Below are positions 42,580 to 50,181 of a stretch of 64,000 nucleotides of DNA, one piece after another. Numbering within the stretch: position 1 is the stretch's first letter; the number at the start of each line of letters is the position of its first letter. The notes under the pieces are model-generated. The model ran no database searches. It was given only the letters and a program-made list of their open reading frames with translations, and was not told the DNA's origin. Both the position numbers and the translations under genes were made by a program. Origin of the DNA: Streptomyces chartreusis (GTDB lineage Bacteria > Actinomycetota > Actinomycetes > Streptomycetales > Streptomycetaceae); contig NZ_CP023689.1 in the NCBI RefSeq assembly GCF_008704715.1, forward strand, positions 5,084,001 through 5,148,000. Reading direction: 5' to 3'.

Positions 42580-42735
42580 CTAGGCCGCCTTGGGTCGCGC
42601 CGCGCGCGGGCCGGGGGCGGGCTCCTCTACTTCCTCGGGCAGGAAAGTCTCGTCCACCCCGAAGTCCGGGGCCTGGAAGGGGTTCGTGGCCGGAGGCGGC
42701 GAGGCCGCGACGGAACGGCGGGGTTGCCCCTCCAC
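42580..42735 (-). CDS. Possible small CDS, start uncertain (about 51 aa)
   Basis: The minus-strand frame ending at TAG 42580-42582 has strongly coding-like third positions (about 86% G/C). It encodes a tail with NPFQAPDFGVDETFLPEEVE and an Ala/Pro/Arg-rich end. The only standard start is GTG 42735, with no ribosome-binding site. The open frame extends back without interruption to the TAG stop of the Tudor-like gene at 42829-42831. No family is recognised. Confidence 0.35.
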   Translation of the reverse strand: MEGQPRRSVAASPPPATNPFQAPDFGVDETFLPEEVEEPAPGPRAARPKAA

Positions 42736-42783
42736 GGCGGAGAACAGCGAAGTCGGTTCGATGAGAGGTCTCTCTTTCGGTAC

Positions 42784-42801
42784 AGGTCCCGGAAGGGACC
42801 T
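42784..42801 (-). terminator. Hairpin downstream of the Tudor-like gene
   Basis: AGGTCCC (42784-42790), loop of four, GGGACCT (42795-42801). It lies 28 bp past the stop on the minus strand, with no T-run. Confidence 0.4.
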
Positions 42802-42828
42802 GGCATGCCCTGATCGGGCACGGTGGTC

Positions 42829-43050
42829 CTACAACTTGGTCATCTTGGCGTACGGGCTCAGCATCCGCCTCTGCGCCGAGCCGAAATCCACGAGAGCCGC
42901 GATTCCGTCCTCGATGCCGATCACGCGGCCGAGGCCGTACACATCATGTGTGACCTGATCGCCCACCGCGAAGTGCTTGGGAGCCGGTGTGACCGGGGCC
43001 TTGAAGGGGCTCGTGGGAAGGTGACGCTTCGGTGCCGCAGGCTTTGTCAT
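42829..43050 (-). CDS. Stand-alone PcrA/UvrD-C-terminal-like Tudor (CarD-like) domain protein
   Basis: A 73-aa protein. A basic Pro/Ala-rich N-terminus of about 24 residues precedes FAVGDQVTHDVYGLGRVIGI, then a strand ending ALVDFGSAQRRMLSP and YAKMTKL. The pattern VGDxVxHxxxGxGxV...VDFGS...Y.KL matches the RNA-polymerase-binding Tudor domain found at the C-terminus of PcrA/UvrD helicases and related to CarD/Mfd RID domains. An RNA-polymerase or nucleic-acid contact is thus plausible but untested. The start is ATG 43050; only 108 bp separate it from the divergent GntR operator. Confidence 0.75.
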   Translation of the reverse strand: MTKPAAPKRHLPTSPFKAPVTPAPKHFAVGDQVTHDVYGLGRVIGIEDGIAALVDFGSAQRRMLSPYAKMTKL

Positions 43051-43157
43051 GGCTCAGTATGAGCCCAGGTTCGGCCGAGTTGCTGTGGCTGTCGGCACAG
43101 ATCATCAGGTAACAACCAGGTCACGCCACTGACCTGCGATTTTGCGAGCTGATAACC

Positions 43158-43180
43158 TTCGTATACAAGGTGTATACGAA
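43158..43180. promoter_or_regulatory. GntR operator upstream of gntR
   Basis: A perfect 23-bp palindrome: TTCGTATAC (43158-43166), AAGGT, GTATACGAA (43172-43180). The core GTATAC-N5-GTATAC recurs in slightly altered form at 46393-46409. It ends 14 bp before the gntR start codon, consistent with autoregulation. Confidence 0.65.
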
Positions 43181-43194
43181 AACTGGGGGTTGCG

Positions 43195-43821
43195 ATGACG
43201 TCCGGTCGTGAGAAGGCGTACGCCTATCTCAAGGACACGGTGCTGACTGATCCGGGCATGCAGGGCGCCTTCCTCTCGGAGCAGGAGCTCGCGGACCGTA
43301 TCGGCGTCTCCCGCACTCCCGTCCGCGAGGCGCTGCTCCAGCTCGCCGCCGAGGACCTGGTCGAGCTGGTGCCCAAGCGGGGCGCCCGGGTGTCCCCGCT
43401 GACGGGACGGGAGATCCGCGAGCTCATGGAGTTGCGGGGCATCGTCGAGCGGTACGCCGCCCAGCAGCTCGTGGCCGGTGGCGGAGCGCCGGTGACCGAG
43501 CTGCGGTCGCTGCTGGACCGACAGCGCGAGCTCACCGGCGCCGAACAGGCGCGGGAGTTCATCGCCGTGGACCACCGCTTCCACGCCGTCCTGGTGTCCG
43601 CCGTCGGCAACGCCCTGCTCGACCGGCATTACGAGGGCCTGCGCAGCCGCCAGGTCCGTGCCGGAGTGGTCGCTCTCTTCAACCAGCAGGGACGTCAGGA
43701 AGCGGTGCTGGAGGAGCACGAGGCCATCCTGGACGCGCTGGAGGCCGGTGACGCGCAGGCCGCGTGGGCCGCCATCGATCACCACCTGGAGTCGACGCTC
43801 AAGGTGCTGCTCGCCGGCTAG
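43195..43821 (+). CDS. GntR-family regulator, FadR/FCD subfamily
   Basis: A 208-aa protein. The N-terminal winged helix contains LSEQELADRIGVSRTPVREA and LLQLAAEDLVELVPKRGARV, the GntR signature. The C-terminal FCD domain (MELRGIVERYAAQQLVAGGG, HRFHAVLVSAVGNALLDRHY, HEAILDALEAGDAQAAW) binds small organic acids in relatives, often through a metal held by Asp/His residues. ATG 43195 has GGGGGT upstream. The gene is convergent with the cupin gene, overlapping stops. Its likely targets are itself and the divergent MHS/DUF2848 promoters. Confidence 0.93.
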   Translation: MTSGREKAYAYLKDTVLTDPGMQGAFLSEQELADRIGVSRTPVREALLQLAAEDLVELVPKRGARVSPLTGREIRELMELRGIVERYAAQQLVAGGGAPVTELRSLLDRQRELTGAEQAREFIAVDHRFHAVLVSAVGNALLDRHYEGLRSRQVRAGVVALFNQQGRQEAVLEEHEAILDALEAGDAQAAWAAIDHHLESTLKVLLAG

Positions 43822-44162
43822 CGCGCGGGGTAGGTGATCACCAGCATGGTGACGCCGTCCCGGGAGGACCAGGGGCCGTGCGGCATCCCGGGCGGGCGGC
43901 AGGCGTACATCCCGGCGACGAAGGTCTTCTCGAGCGTCAGGTCGTGCATCGCTCCCTCGACGAGGTAGACCTCCTCCCAGAAGTCGTGGCGGCTCACCCC
44001 GTCCGCGGAGGTGTCGGTGCCCGGCGCCCAGCGCACCAGCGCGGTACGGGATCCGCCCTCGGGATCGTCGGCCAGGACCCGCTCCTCGACGCCCGGGCCC
44101 GCACCGGCCGGGCTCCGCCAAGGTCCGTCGGGCAGATGGAACTCCAGCTCGGGCTTGCTCAT
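43818..44162 (-). CDS. Cupin-domain protein
   Basis: A 114-aa small cupin. The strands PDGPWRSPAGAGPGVEERVL, SRHDFWEEVYLVEGAMHDLT and ACRPPGMPHGPWSSRDGVTM contain the metal-ligand pattern H-x3-E-E of motif 1 (HDFWEEVYLVEG) and PHGPW of motif 2. Small cupins of this layout are often in catabolic clusters. ATG 44162 overlaps the nitrilase stop by four bases. It ends the operon nitrilase-cupin and overlaps the convergent gntR stop by a few bases. Confidence 0.85.
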   Translation of the reverse strand: MSKPELEFHLPDGPWRSPAGAGPGVEERVLADDPEGGSRTALVRWAPGTDTSADGVSRHDFWEEVYLVEGAMHDLTLEKTFVAGMYACRPPGMPHGPWSSRDGVTMLVITYPAR

Positions 44163-44956
44163 CCCCACACCTCCGGGCGCCTGTTGGCCAGTACGGACGT
44201 CCGCTGCCGTACGGCGGCGACCTCGTCGGTGTCCAGGTCCGCCACCAGCAGCTCGGGCTCGGCGCCCAGAGCGTGCCGCACGGTCCCGTCGGGTCCGGCG
44301 ACGAGGCTGTGCCCGATCCCCGTCGGGGCGGAACCCGGGCCGCCGCCCGCGCCGGGGTCGGCCTGGCCGACGGCGGCGAGCCACACCGTGGCGTCCAGCG
44401 CGCGGGCCCGCACCAGCAGCTCCCACTGCTCCGGCTTGCCCGGCCCCGCGCCCCAGGACGCGGCCAGCAGTGTGCCGACGGCTCCGGCGTCGGCATGCGC
44501 CCGGAACAGCTCCGGGAAACGGACGTCGTAGCAGGTGGCCAGGCCCAGTCGTACGCCGTCCACGTCGATGACCGTCGGGGTCGAACCCGCGGCGACGGTG
44601 TCGGACTCACGGAAGCCGAAGGCGTCGTAGAGGTGGATCTTGTCGTACGACGCCTCGACGCCGGGCCCGGTGGCGAGCAGGGTGTTGGCCACCCGGCCCC
44701 CGGCGGCCGGGGTGAACATGCCAGCCACGACGACGGTGCCGGCGTCGCGGGCGATCCGCCGCACGCCGTCGGCCCACGGCCCGTCCAAGGGCTCGGCGAG
44801 CGGTGCCAACGGGGTGCCGAAGCAGGCCATCGACGCCTCCGGGAAGACGACGACGCGGGCTCCGGCGTCCGCCGCGCGCCGTGTCCATTCCTCGACGAGC
44901 AGGAGGTTCTTCCCGGGGTCGGGTCCGGTGGTGAGCTGGCTCAGGGCGATCCGCAC
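44159..44956 (-). CDS. Carbon-nitrogen hydrolase (nitrilase superfamily)
   Basis: A 265-aa amidase-type nitrilase-fold enzyme. The catalytic triad can be placed: Glu in VVFPEASMACFG, Lys in SYDKIHLYDAFGFRES, Cys in LGLATCYDVRFPELFR, with the family pattern Y-D-x-R-F-P-E. YDKIHLYDAFGFRES and the YDVRFPELFR motif resemble omega-amidase/deaminated-glutathione amidase-like members. Cleavage of a linear amide is the expected chemistry, substrate unknown. ATG 44956 has AAGGA upstream. The MHS transporter ends 12 bp before it on the same strand, so all three minus-strand genes may form one transcript. Confidence 0.9.
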   Translation of the reverse strand: MRIALSQLTTGPDPGKNLLLVEEWTRRAADAGARVVVFPEASMACFGTPLAPLAEPLDGPWADGVRRIARDAGTVVVAGMFTPAAGGRVANTLLATGPGVEASYDKIHLYDAFGFRESDTVAAGSTPTVIDVDGVRLGLATCYDVRFPELFRAHADAGAVGTLLAASWGAGPGKPEQWELLVRARALDATVWLAAVGQADPGAGGGPGSAPTGIGHSLVAGPDGTVRHALGAEPELLVADLDTDEVAAVRQRTSVLANRRPEVWG

Positions 44957-44968
44957 GGTGCGTCCTTT

Positions 44969-46336
44969 TCAGAAGCGGGTGGGGGAGGCGTCCGCGGTGT
45001 GCGGCGCCTTCGGGGAAGCGAGGGCGGCGTCCTCGTCGACCGCGGCCTCGGGGTCGCGCCCCAGCCGGACGCCGACGAGGGAGACGGCCGAGGCGAGGGC
45101 GATGTACACGGCCAGCGGAACCCAGGTGCCGTAGGCGCTGAGCAGGCTGGTGAACAGCAGCGGGGCGATGGCGCCGCCGATGATGCCGGCCAGGGTGTAG
45201 GCCAGCGACGCACCGGTGGAGCGCAGCCGGGGTTCGAACTGTTCGGTGATGAAGGCGGCCTGCGGGCCGTACAGGCAGCAGTGGATCACCAGGCCCACGA
45301 CGACTCCGGTGGCGAGGGGCAGCCAGGTGCCGCCGCCGACCATAGGGAAGAACACGAAGGGCCACAGACCGGCGGCCACCGCGGCACCGCCGTACAGCAG
45401 CCGGCGGTTGACCCGGTCGGACAGGGCGCCAGCCAGGGGCATGAGGAAGACCTGGATCGAGGAGCCGATGAGCACGGCCGCGAGGGCGGAACCGCGTGAC
45501 ATGCCGAGTTCCTCGGTGGCGTACGTCAGGACGAAGACGGTGAACATGGCGTACAGCACGTCGGGGCCGACCCGGCACAGGATCGCGGCCGCCAGGGCGC
45601 GCGGCTGGGTGGTGAACACCTCGCGGATCGGCGCCTCCGGCCGGGAGCGCTCGGCCTCCATCGCCTTGAACACCGGGGTCTCCTCCAGCTTCGCCCGGAT
45701 CCACAGCCCGAACGCGACGAGCACGCCGGAGAACAGGAACGCCACACGCCAGCCCCAGGACTCGAACTGCGCCTCGGTCAGCAGTGCGCCGAGAGCGGCC
45801 AGGACACCGTTGGCCAGCAGGTTTCCGGCCGGCGGGCCGACCTGCGCGGCGGAGGCGTAGAAGCCGCGGCGCCGTGGATCCCCGAACTCGCTGGACAGCA
45901 GTACGGCACCGCCCCACTCGCCGCCGACGCCGACGCCCTGCGCGAAGCGCAGCACGACCAGGGCGATCGGGGCGGCCACGCCTGCCGTCGAGTACGCGGG
46001 CAGGACGCCGATCAGGAACGTCGCCGCGCCGATGAGGACCAGCGTGGCGATCAGCACCTTCTTGCGGCCGATCACATCACCGAGGCGACCGAAGACGAAC
46101 CCGCCGAGCGGGCGCGACACATAGCCGACCGCGTAGGTGGAGAACGCCAGGAGCGTGCCGGTGAGCGGGTCCTCCGAGGGGAAGAACAGGTCGCCGAAGA
46201 CCAGGGCCGCGGCCGCGGAGTAGACGGCGAAGTCGTACCACTCCAGGGCCGTACCGGTCAGGCTCGCGACGAAGGCCCGGCGGACGCCGGAGTGCCGATC
46301 GGACGCGCTCGCGTCGTCCTTCGGGGTGTCGGGCAT
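44969..46336 (-). CDS. MFS transporter, metabolite:H+ symporter (MHS) family
   Basis: A 455-aa, 12-helix symporter of the ProP/KgtP/ShiA family. MHS hallmarks are ASLTGTALEWYDFAVYSAAA, YAVGYVSRPLGGFVFGRLGD with motif A GRLGDVIGRKK, and RFAQGVGVGGEWGGAVLLSS. Members import organic acids and related compounds with protons. ATG 46336 with AAGGA nine bases away is preferred over ATG 46345. The promoter region bears a GntR-type operator (46393-46409). It is probably the uptake system for the substrate of the downstream nitrilase and cupin. Confidence 0.92.
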   Translation of the reverse strand: MPDTPKDDASASDRHSGVRRAFVASLTGTALEWYDFAVYSAAAALVFGDLFFPSEDPLTGTLLAFSTYAVGYVSRPLGGFVFGRLGDVIGRKKVLIATLVLIGAATFLIGVLPAYSTAGVAAPIALVVLRFAQGVGVGGEWGGAVLLSSEFGDPRRRGFYASAAQVGPPAGNLLANGVLAALGALLTEAQFESWGWRVAFLFSGVLVAFGLWIRAKLEETPVFKAMEAERSRPEAPIREVFTTQPRALAAAILCRVGPDVLYAMFTVFVLTYATEELGMSRGSALAAVLIGSSIQVFLMPLAGALSDRVNRRLLYGGAAVAAGLWPFVFFPMVGGGTWLPLATGVVVGLVIHCCLYGPQAAFITEQFEPRLRSTGASLAYTLAGIIGGAIAPLLFTSLLSAYGTWVPLAVYIALASAVSLVGVRLGRDPEAAVDEDAALASPKAPHTADASPTRF

Positions 46337-46392
46337 GGTTCCCATCCTTGCTCGGGGACGTCGGGGGACATCGACCTTCCGGCATACTTCTT

Positions 46393-46409
46393 GTATACAG
46401 GTCGTATGC
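46393..46409. promoter_or_regulatory. Second GntR-type operator between MHS and DUF2848 genes
   Basis: GTATACAGGTCGTATGC matches the core GTATAC-N5-GTATAC upstream of gntR except for A to G in the second half. It lies in the 141-bp divergent promoter region, suggesting joint control of both directions. Confidence 0.55.
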
Positions 46410-46477
46410 GCAAGCCCCCTGCGTGAGAACTTCGACCGCGGACCCGCTCTGCGGACCCGATCCCTTGGAGTGCCCCC

Positions 46478-47164
46478 ATGGCCGTGCTGACCTTCGAACT
46501 GCCCGACGGATCGACGCGCCAGGTCGACGTCGTCCAGGTCCTCAACGCCGGGTACGCCGGACGCAGCCAGGAGGACGTCGCCGCGCACGTCGCGGAACTC
46601 GCCGAACTGGGCGTCCCCGGCCCGTCCGTGACACCCGCCCTGTATCCCGTCTCCCCCTACCTCGCCCAGCAGACCGACCGGGTCCACGCCCAGCACGGGC
46701 ACACCTCCGGCGAGGCGGAGTGGGCCCTCGTCGTGGCGGGCGGCGGCGAACTCCTGCTGACCGCCGCCTGCGACCACACCGACCGCGACCTGGAGGTGCA
46801 CGGCGTGGCCTGGAGCAAGAACGCCGGTCCCGACGTCCTCGCCCGCCGCGCCTGGCGCCTCGCCGACGTGGAGTCCCGCCTCGACGCACTCACCCTGCGC
46901 GCCTGGGTCACCCACGGCGACACCTCGACGGAGATCCAGCACGGCACCCTCGCCGAACTCCTCGCCCCCGCCTACTGGATCGACGTCCTGCGCTCGCGCG
47001 ACGCGCTCACACCCGGCACGGTCCTGATCTCCGGCACGATTCCGATGACGCCGGGCGTCGACCAGTTCGGCGACGGCTGGAGCGTGGAGCTGTCCGACCC
47101 CGCCACCGGGGACACGATCCGCCTCGGGTACGACGTGCGGGCCATGCCGGCGGCCATCGGCTGA
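46478..47164 (+). CDS. DUF2848-domain protein
   Basis: A 228-aa protein. It starts MAVLTFELPDGSTRQVDVVQ; central YPVSPYLAQQTDRVHAQHGH and GEAEWALVVAGGGELLLTAA resemble fumarylacetoacetate-hydrolase-fold proteins. SKNAGPDVLARRAWRLADVE and GTVLISGTIPMTPGVDQFGD complete the DUF2848 pattern as I recall it. Relatives occur in catabolic clusters with GntR regulators and transporters. An FAH-like C-C hydrolase or isomerase role is plausible only. It is divergent from the MHS gene and 194 bp before the phosphatase. Confidence 0.8.
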   Translation: MAVLTFELPDGSTRQVDVVQVLNAGYAGRSQEDVAAHVAELAELGVPGPSVTPALYPVSPYLAQQTDRVHAQHGHTSGEAEWALVVAGGGELLLTAACDHTDRDLEVHGVAWSKNAGPDVLARRAWRLADVESRLDALTLRAWVTHGDTSTEIQHGTLAELLAPAYWIDVLRSRDALTPGTVLISGTIPMTPGVDQFGDGWSVELSDPATGDTIRLGYDVRAMPAAIG

Positions 47165-47358
47165 GGTGGGGGCGGCCGGGGAGGTGCGCCGCCGGGCGGC
47201 CCCGGTCGTTCGCCCCGGTCGTTTCCGTGAAGAAACTGTGGACTCGAACGGAGGCAGGGCGGCGGGCGGTTGCAGAGCGGCACACACGTGAGGGATGTTT
47301 GCCCGATGACAACCTTTCGACGTGTGAAGTGGAGGGCCCGAGCGCCGGGCCCCCGTTC

Positions 47359-48975
47359 ATGACTTCACTGGATGGCTCCCGTCCCGGCGCCACAAGCCTG
47401 GTGACCGCGGCCACCGCCCCCTGCCCGGTGGTGGTCGTGGATCCTGCCGGGCGGGTGGTGGAACTCAATGAAGCGGCCCTGACGCTTCTCCCCGACGCCC
47501 GCACCGAGCAGCCCCTGCCGTCCCCCGGGTGGCTCGCCGCCGTACAGGGTGCTCCGGACGCCGTGCCGGTCACCGGCACGGTGGGCAGCCGCTCCTTCTC
47601 CGCACACCCGTCCCTGCTTCCCGGCGGGGACACGGCGTGGTGGCTGGTGGAGGAGACCGCCTACCGGTCGGCCACCGAAGAGCTGAAGGCCGAACGCGAG
47701 CGGGCGAGGTTCCTCACCGAAGCCTCGACGGCCCTGCTCGCGTCGCTGAACCTGGACCGGTGCATGGAGATCACCGCGCGTCTGGCCGCCGAGCATCTGG
47801 CCGATGCCGCCCTGGTCATCTCCCCCACCAGGGCCGGGAAACTGCCCGCGGTCATCTGTGACCACGAGGGCCGCATCACGCGGACCACGATCCCCGCCCA
47901 GGCCGAGGCGGTGCCGGGACTGGCCGAGGCGCTGCGCGGCTTCCCCCCGGTGCCCTCGCGCTGGATCGACCCCGCCGCCGCGTCCGACTGGCTGATCCCC
48001 GAAGGGTTCGGTGAGGTCGGTTCGCTGGTGGTCACACCCCTGCCGGGGCACGGAGTCGCGGCCGGCGCGCTGGTGCTGCTGCGCCGGGAGCGGCAGCGGC
48101 GTTTCAACGAGTCGGAGGAGGCGTTCGCCGGCCTCTTCGCCGCCCGGGCCGGCGCGGCGATGTCGGCCGCGTGGCTCTACGCCGAGCAGAACACCATCAC
48201 CGACATCCTCATGCGGGACCTCCTGCCGCCGTCGCTGCGTCAGGTCGAGGGCGTGGAGTTCGCCGGCGGCTACCGGGCCAGTGTCGACACCGACCGCATC
48301 GGCGGGGACTTCTACGACGTCCACCCGCCCAGCGAGGACTGCCCCGAGACCCTCGCCGTCCTGGGCGACGTGGCCGGCAAGGGCCTGGAGGCCGCCGTGA
48401 TCACGGGCAAGATCCGCAACACGGTGCAGGCCCTGCTGCCGATGGCCGACGACCACGCCAGGCTGCTGCGGCTGCTGAACAACGCCCTGCTGGGCAGCGG
48501 CAGCATCCGGTTCGCCACGCTCGTGCTCGCCTCCACCCACCGGGAGGGGAGTGACGTGGTGCTGCGGGTCACCGCCGCCGGCCACCCGCCGGCGCTGATC
48601 GTGCGCCGGGACGGCACAGTCGAGGAGGCCGACACCGGCGGCACCCTGATCGGTGCGCTGCCGACGATCGACTCCCGCTCCGCCGAGGTCCGGCTCGCGC
48701 CGGGGGAGACCTGCCTGCTGTACACCGACGGCGTCACCGAGGCGAAGGGAGGGCCGCTCGGGGACGCCATGTTCGGGGAGCGGCGCCTGAAGCGGGCGCT
48801 CGCCGAGTGCGCCGGCATGCCCGCCGAGGCCGTCGTCGAACGGATCCAGATGCTGGCCGACGCATGGATCGGCGACGGCCGGCACGACGACATCGCCGTC
48901 CTCGCCATCACCGCACCCCAAGGTGCGCACCTCGGTGCCGTGGACGGAACGAATCCGGGCAGACGCACCCCATGA
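47359..48975 (+). CDS. PP2C-type SpoIIE-family serine/threonine phosphatase with PAS and GAF domains
   Basis: A 538-aa protein. A PAS-like segment (about 15-75, VVVVDPAGRVVELNEAALTL), a GAF-like sensor domain (about 110-265) and a PP2C/RsbU phosphatase (about 290-525) can be traced. Metal-binding motifs are intact: DRIGGDFYDV, GDVAGKGLEAAV, LYTDGVTEA and GRHDDIAVLAI. Such phosphatases dephosphorylate STAS anti-anti-sigma factors, but none is adjacent. ATG 47359 is taken as start; the frame continues upstream with a GTG at 47329. The stop overlaps the B12-binding gene (ATGA), so the two are made together. Confidence 0.9.
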   Translation: MTSLDGSRPGATSLVTAATAPCPVVVVDPAGRVVELNEAALTLLPDARTEQPLPSPGWLAAVQGAPDAVPVTGTVGSRSFSAHPSLLPGGDTAWWLVEETAYRSATEELKAERERARFLTEASTALLASLNLDRCMEITARLAAEHLADAALVISPTRAGKLPAVICDHEGRITRTTIPAQAEAVPGLAEALRGFPPVPSRWIDPAAASDWLIPEGFGEVGSLVVTPLPGHGVAAGALVLLRRERQRRFNESEEAFAGLFAARAGAAMSAAWLYAEQNTITDILMRDLLPPSLRQVEGVEFAGGYRASVDTDRIGGDFYDVHPPSEDCPETLAVLGDVAGKGLEAAVITGKIRNTVQALLPMADDHARLLRLLNNALLGSGSIRFATLVLASTHREGSDVVLRVTAAGHPPALIVRRDGTVEEADTGGTLIGALPTIDSRSAEVRLAPGETCLLYTDGVTEAKGGPLGDAMFGERRLKRALAECAGMPAEAVVERIQMLADAWIGDGRHDDIAVLAITAPQGAHLGAVDGTNPGRRTP

Positions 48976-50072
48976 CGACCACTGCGGCCTCGGACCGCGA
49001 CGAGGAGCCCGCCCGGCACCACATCGGCTCCCGGCTGGCCTCCGCCCGGCGCGACGAGCGGGCCGTGGCGTGGGCCGACAAGCTCTGGAGCAGCGTCCGG
49101 GCGGCGGACGAGCACAGCGCCCTCGACGTCGTCGGCAGCGCCCTGGCGGCGGGACTGGACGCGGAGACGGTGTTGCTGGAGGTCATCGGCGCGGTCCAGC
49201 ACAGGGTGGGCGCCGAGTGGGCCGCCAACCGCCTGAGCGTCGTCGAGGAGCACGCCGCCACCGCCATCAACGACCGTGTCATCGCCGCCCTGTCCGCCGA
49301 TCGCCCCACCACGTTCCTCGGCCGGGTGACGGTGGCCTGCGTGGACAAGGAATGGCACGCGCTGCCCGCCCGCCTGCTCGCCGAGACGCTGCGACTGCGC
49401 GGCTGGCAGGTCGGCTACCTGGGCGCCCAGGTGCCCACCGCCCACCTGGTCAGCCATGTCCATCGCACCGGGGCGGACACGGTGTGCCTGTCCGCCGCCC
49501 TGTCCACCCGCCTGCCGATGGCGCACGCCGCGATCACCGCCGTCCAGGCGGTCGGCACACCGGTCATGGTCGGCGGCCTCGCCTTCGGCGCCGACGGCCG
49601 CTGGGCCCGTCAACTGGGTGCCGACGCCTGGGCGCCCGAGGCCCGCGCCGCCGCCGACCGGCTCGCCGCCGGCCCCCTGCCCCGGCCGAGGGCACCCCAC
49701 CAGGCCATCGACGACCTGCCGCATCTGTCCGACCAGGAATTCACCCTGGTCACCCGGACCTCCCGCACCCTGGTCCGCGAGACCCTCCAGGGACTGGAAC
49801 AGCGCTTCCCCGCCATGCGCGGCTATGACGACGACCAGCGTGAACGCACCGCCGAGGACCTCGCCCACATCGTGGAGTTCCTGGCCGCGGCCCTGTACGT
49901 GGACGACGAGGACCTCTTCACCCACTTCCTCACCTGGACCGGCGAGATCCTGACCGCCCGCAGCGTCCCGGCCCGCTCGCTGCTGCCGGCGCTGGACCTG
50001 CTGGCGGAACAACTCCGCGACTTCCCCCGCGCCCGCGCCATCATCGCCGCCGCACGCGAGACGCTCGCCTGA
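48972..50072 (+). CDS. Cobalamin (B12)-binding-domain protein
   Basis: A 366-aa protein. An N-terminal helical cap (ALDVVGSALAAGLDAETVLL, RLSVVEEHAATAINDRVIAA) precedes a Rossmann-like B12-binding domain: VACVDKEWHALPARLLAETL with His129 as likely lower cobalt ligand, GWQVGYLGAQVPTAHLVSHV and GTPVMVGGLAFGADG. The layout matches CarH/MerR-less methionine-synthase-type sensors. The classic DxHxxG is altered to DxxWHAL. A C-terminal helical domain (about 250-366) is not recognised. It is coupled to the SpoIIE phosphatase by a 4-bp overlap, suggesting a B12- or light-responsive partner. Confidence 0.88.
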   Translation: MTTTAASDRDEEPARHHIGSRLASARRDERAVAWADKLWSSVRAADEHSALDVVGSALAAGLDAETVLLEVIGAVQHRVGAEWAANRLSVVEEHAATAINDRVIAALSADRPTTFLGRVTVACVDKEWHALPARLLAETLRLRGWQVGYLGAQVPTAHLVSHVHRTGADTVCLSAALSTRLPMAHAAITAVQAVGTPVMVGGLAFGADGRWARQLGADAWAPEARAAADRLAAGPLPRPRAPHQAIDDLPHLSDQEFTLVTRTSRTLVRETLQGLEQRFPAMRGYDDDQRERTAEDLAHIVEFLAAALYVDDEDLFTHFLTWTGEILTARSVPARSLLPALDLLAEQLRDFPRARAIIAAARETLA

Positions 50073-50181
50073 CTCCCGAGGCACCGGAGCGTGTGCGGCG
50101 AGGAAGGGGGTAAACGGCGCTGTGTCGGCCCGGACCCGACGATCGCAAGGGTCGGCCGAGGGGGCCGAGGGGGAGGACAGG

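Noticed and set aside
42523..42813. Plus-strand 96-codon frame after the PAP2 terminator
   Set aside because: It starts inside the terminator hairpin, and its codon bias is poorer than that of the minus-strand frame covering the same bases.
47165..50181. Cobalamin riboswitch near the B12-binding protein
   Set aside because: No B12-box-like sequence or plausible leader was seen in the 194 bp before the phosphatase or between the overlapping genes.
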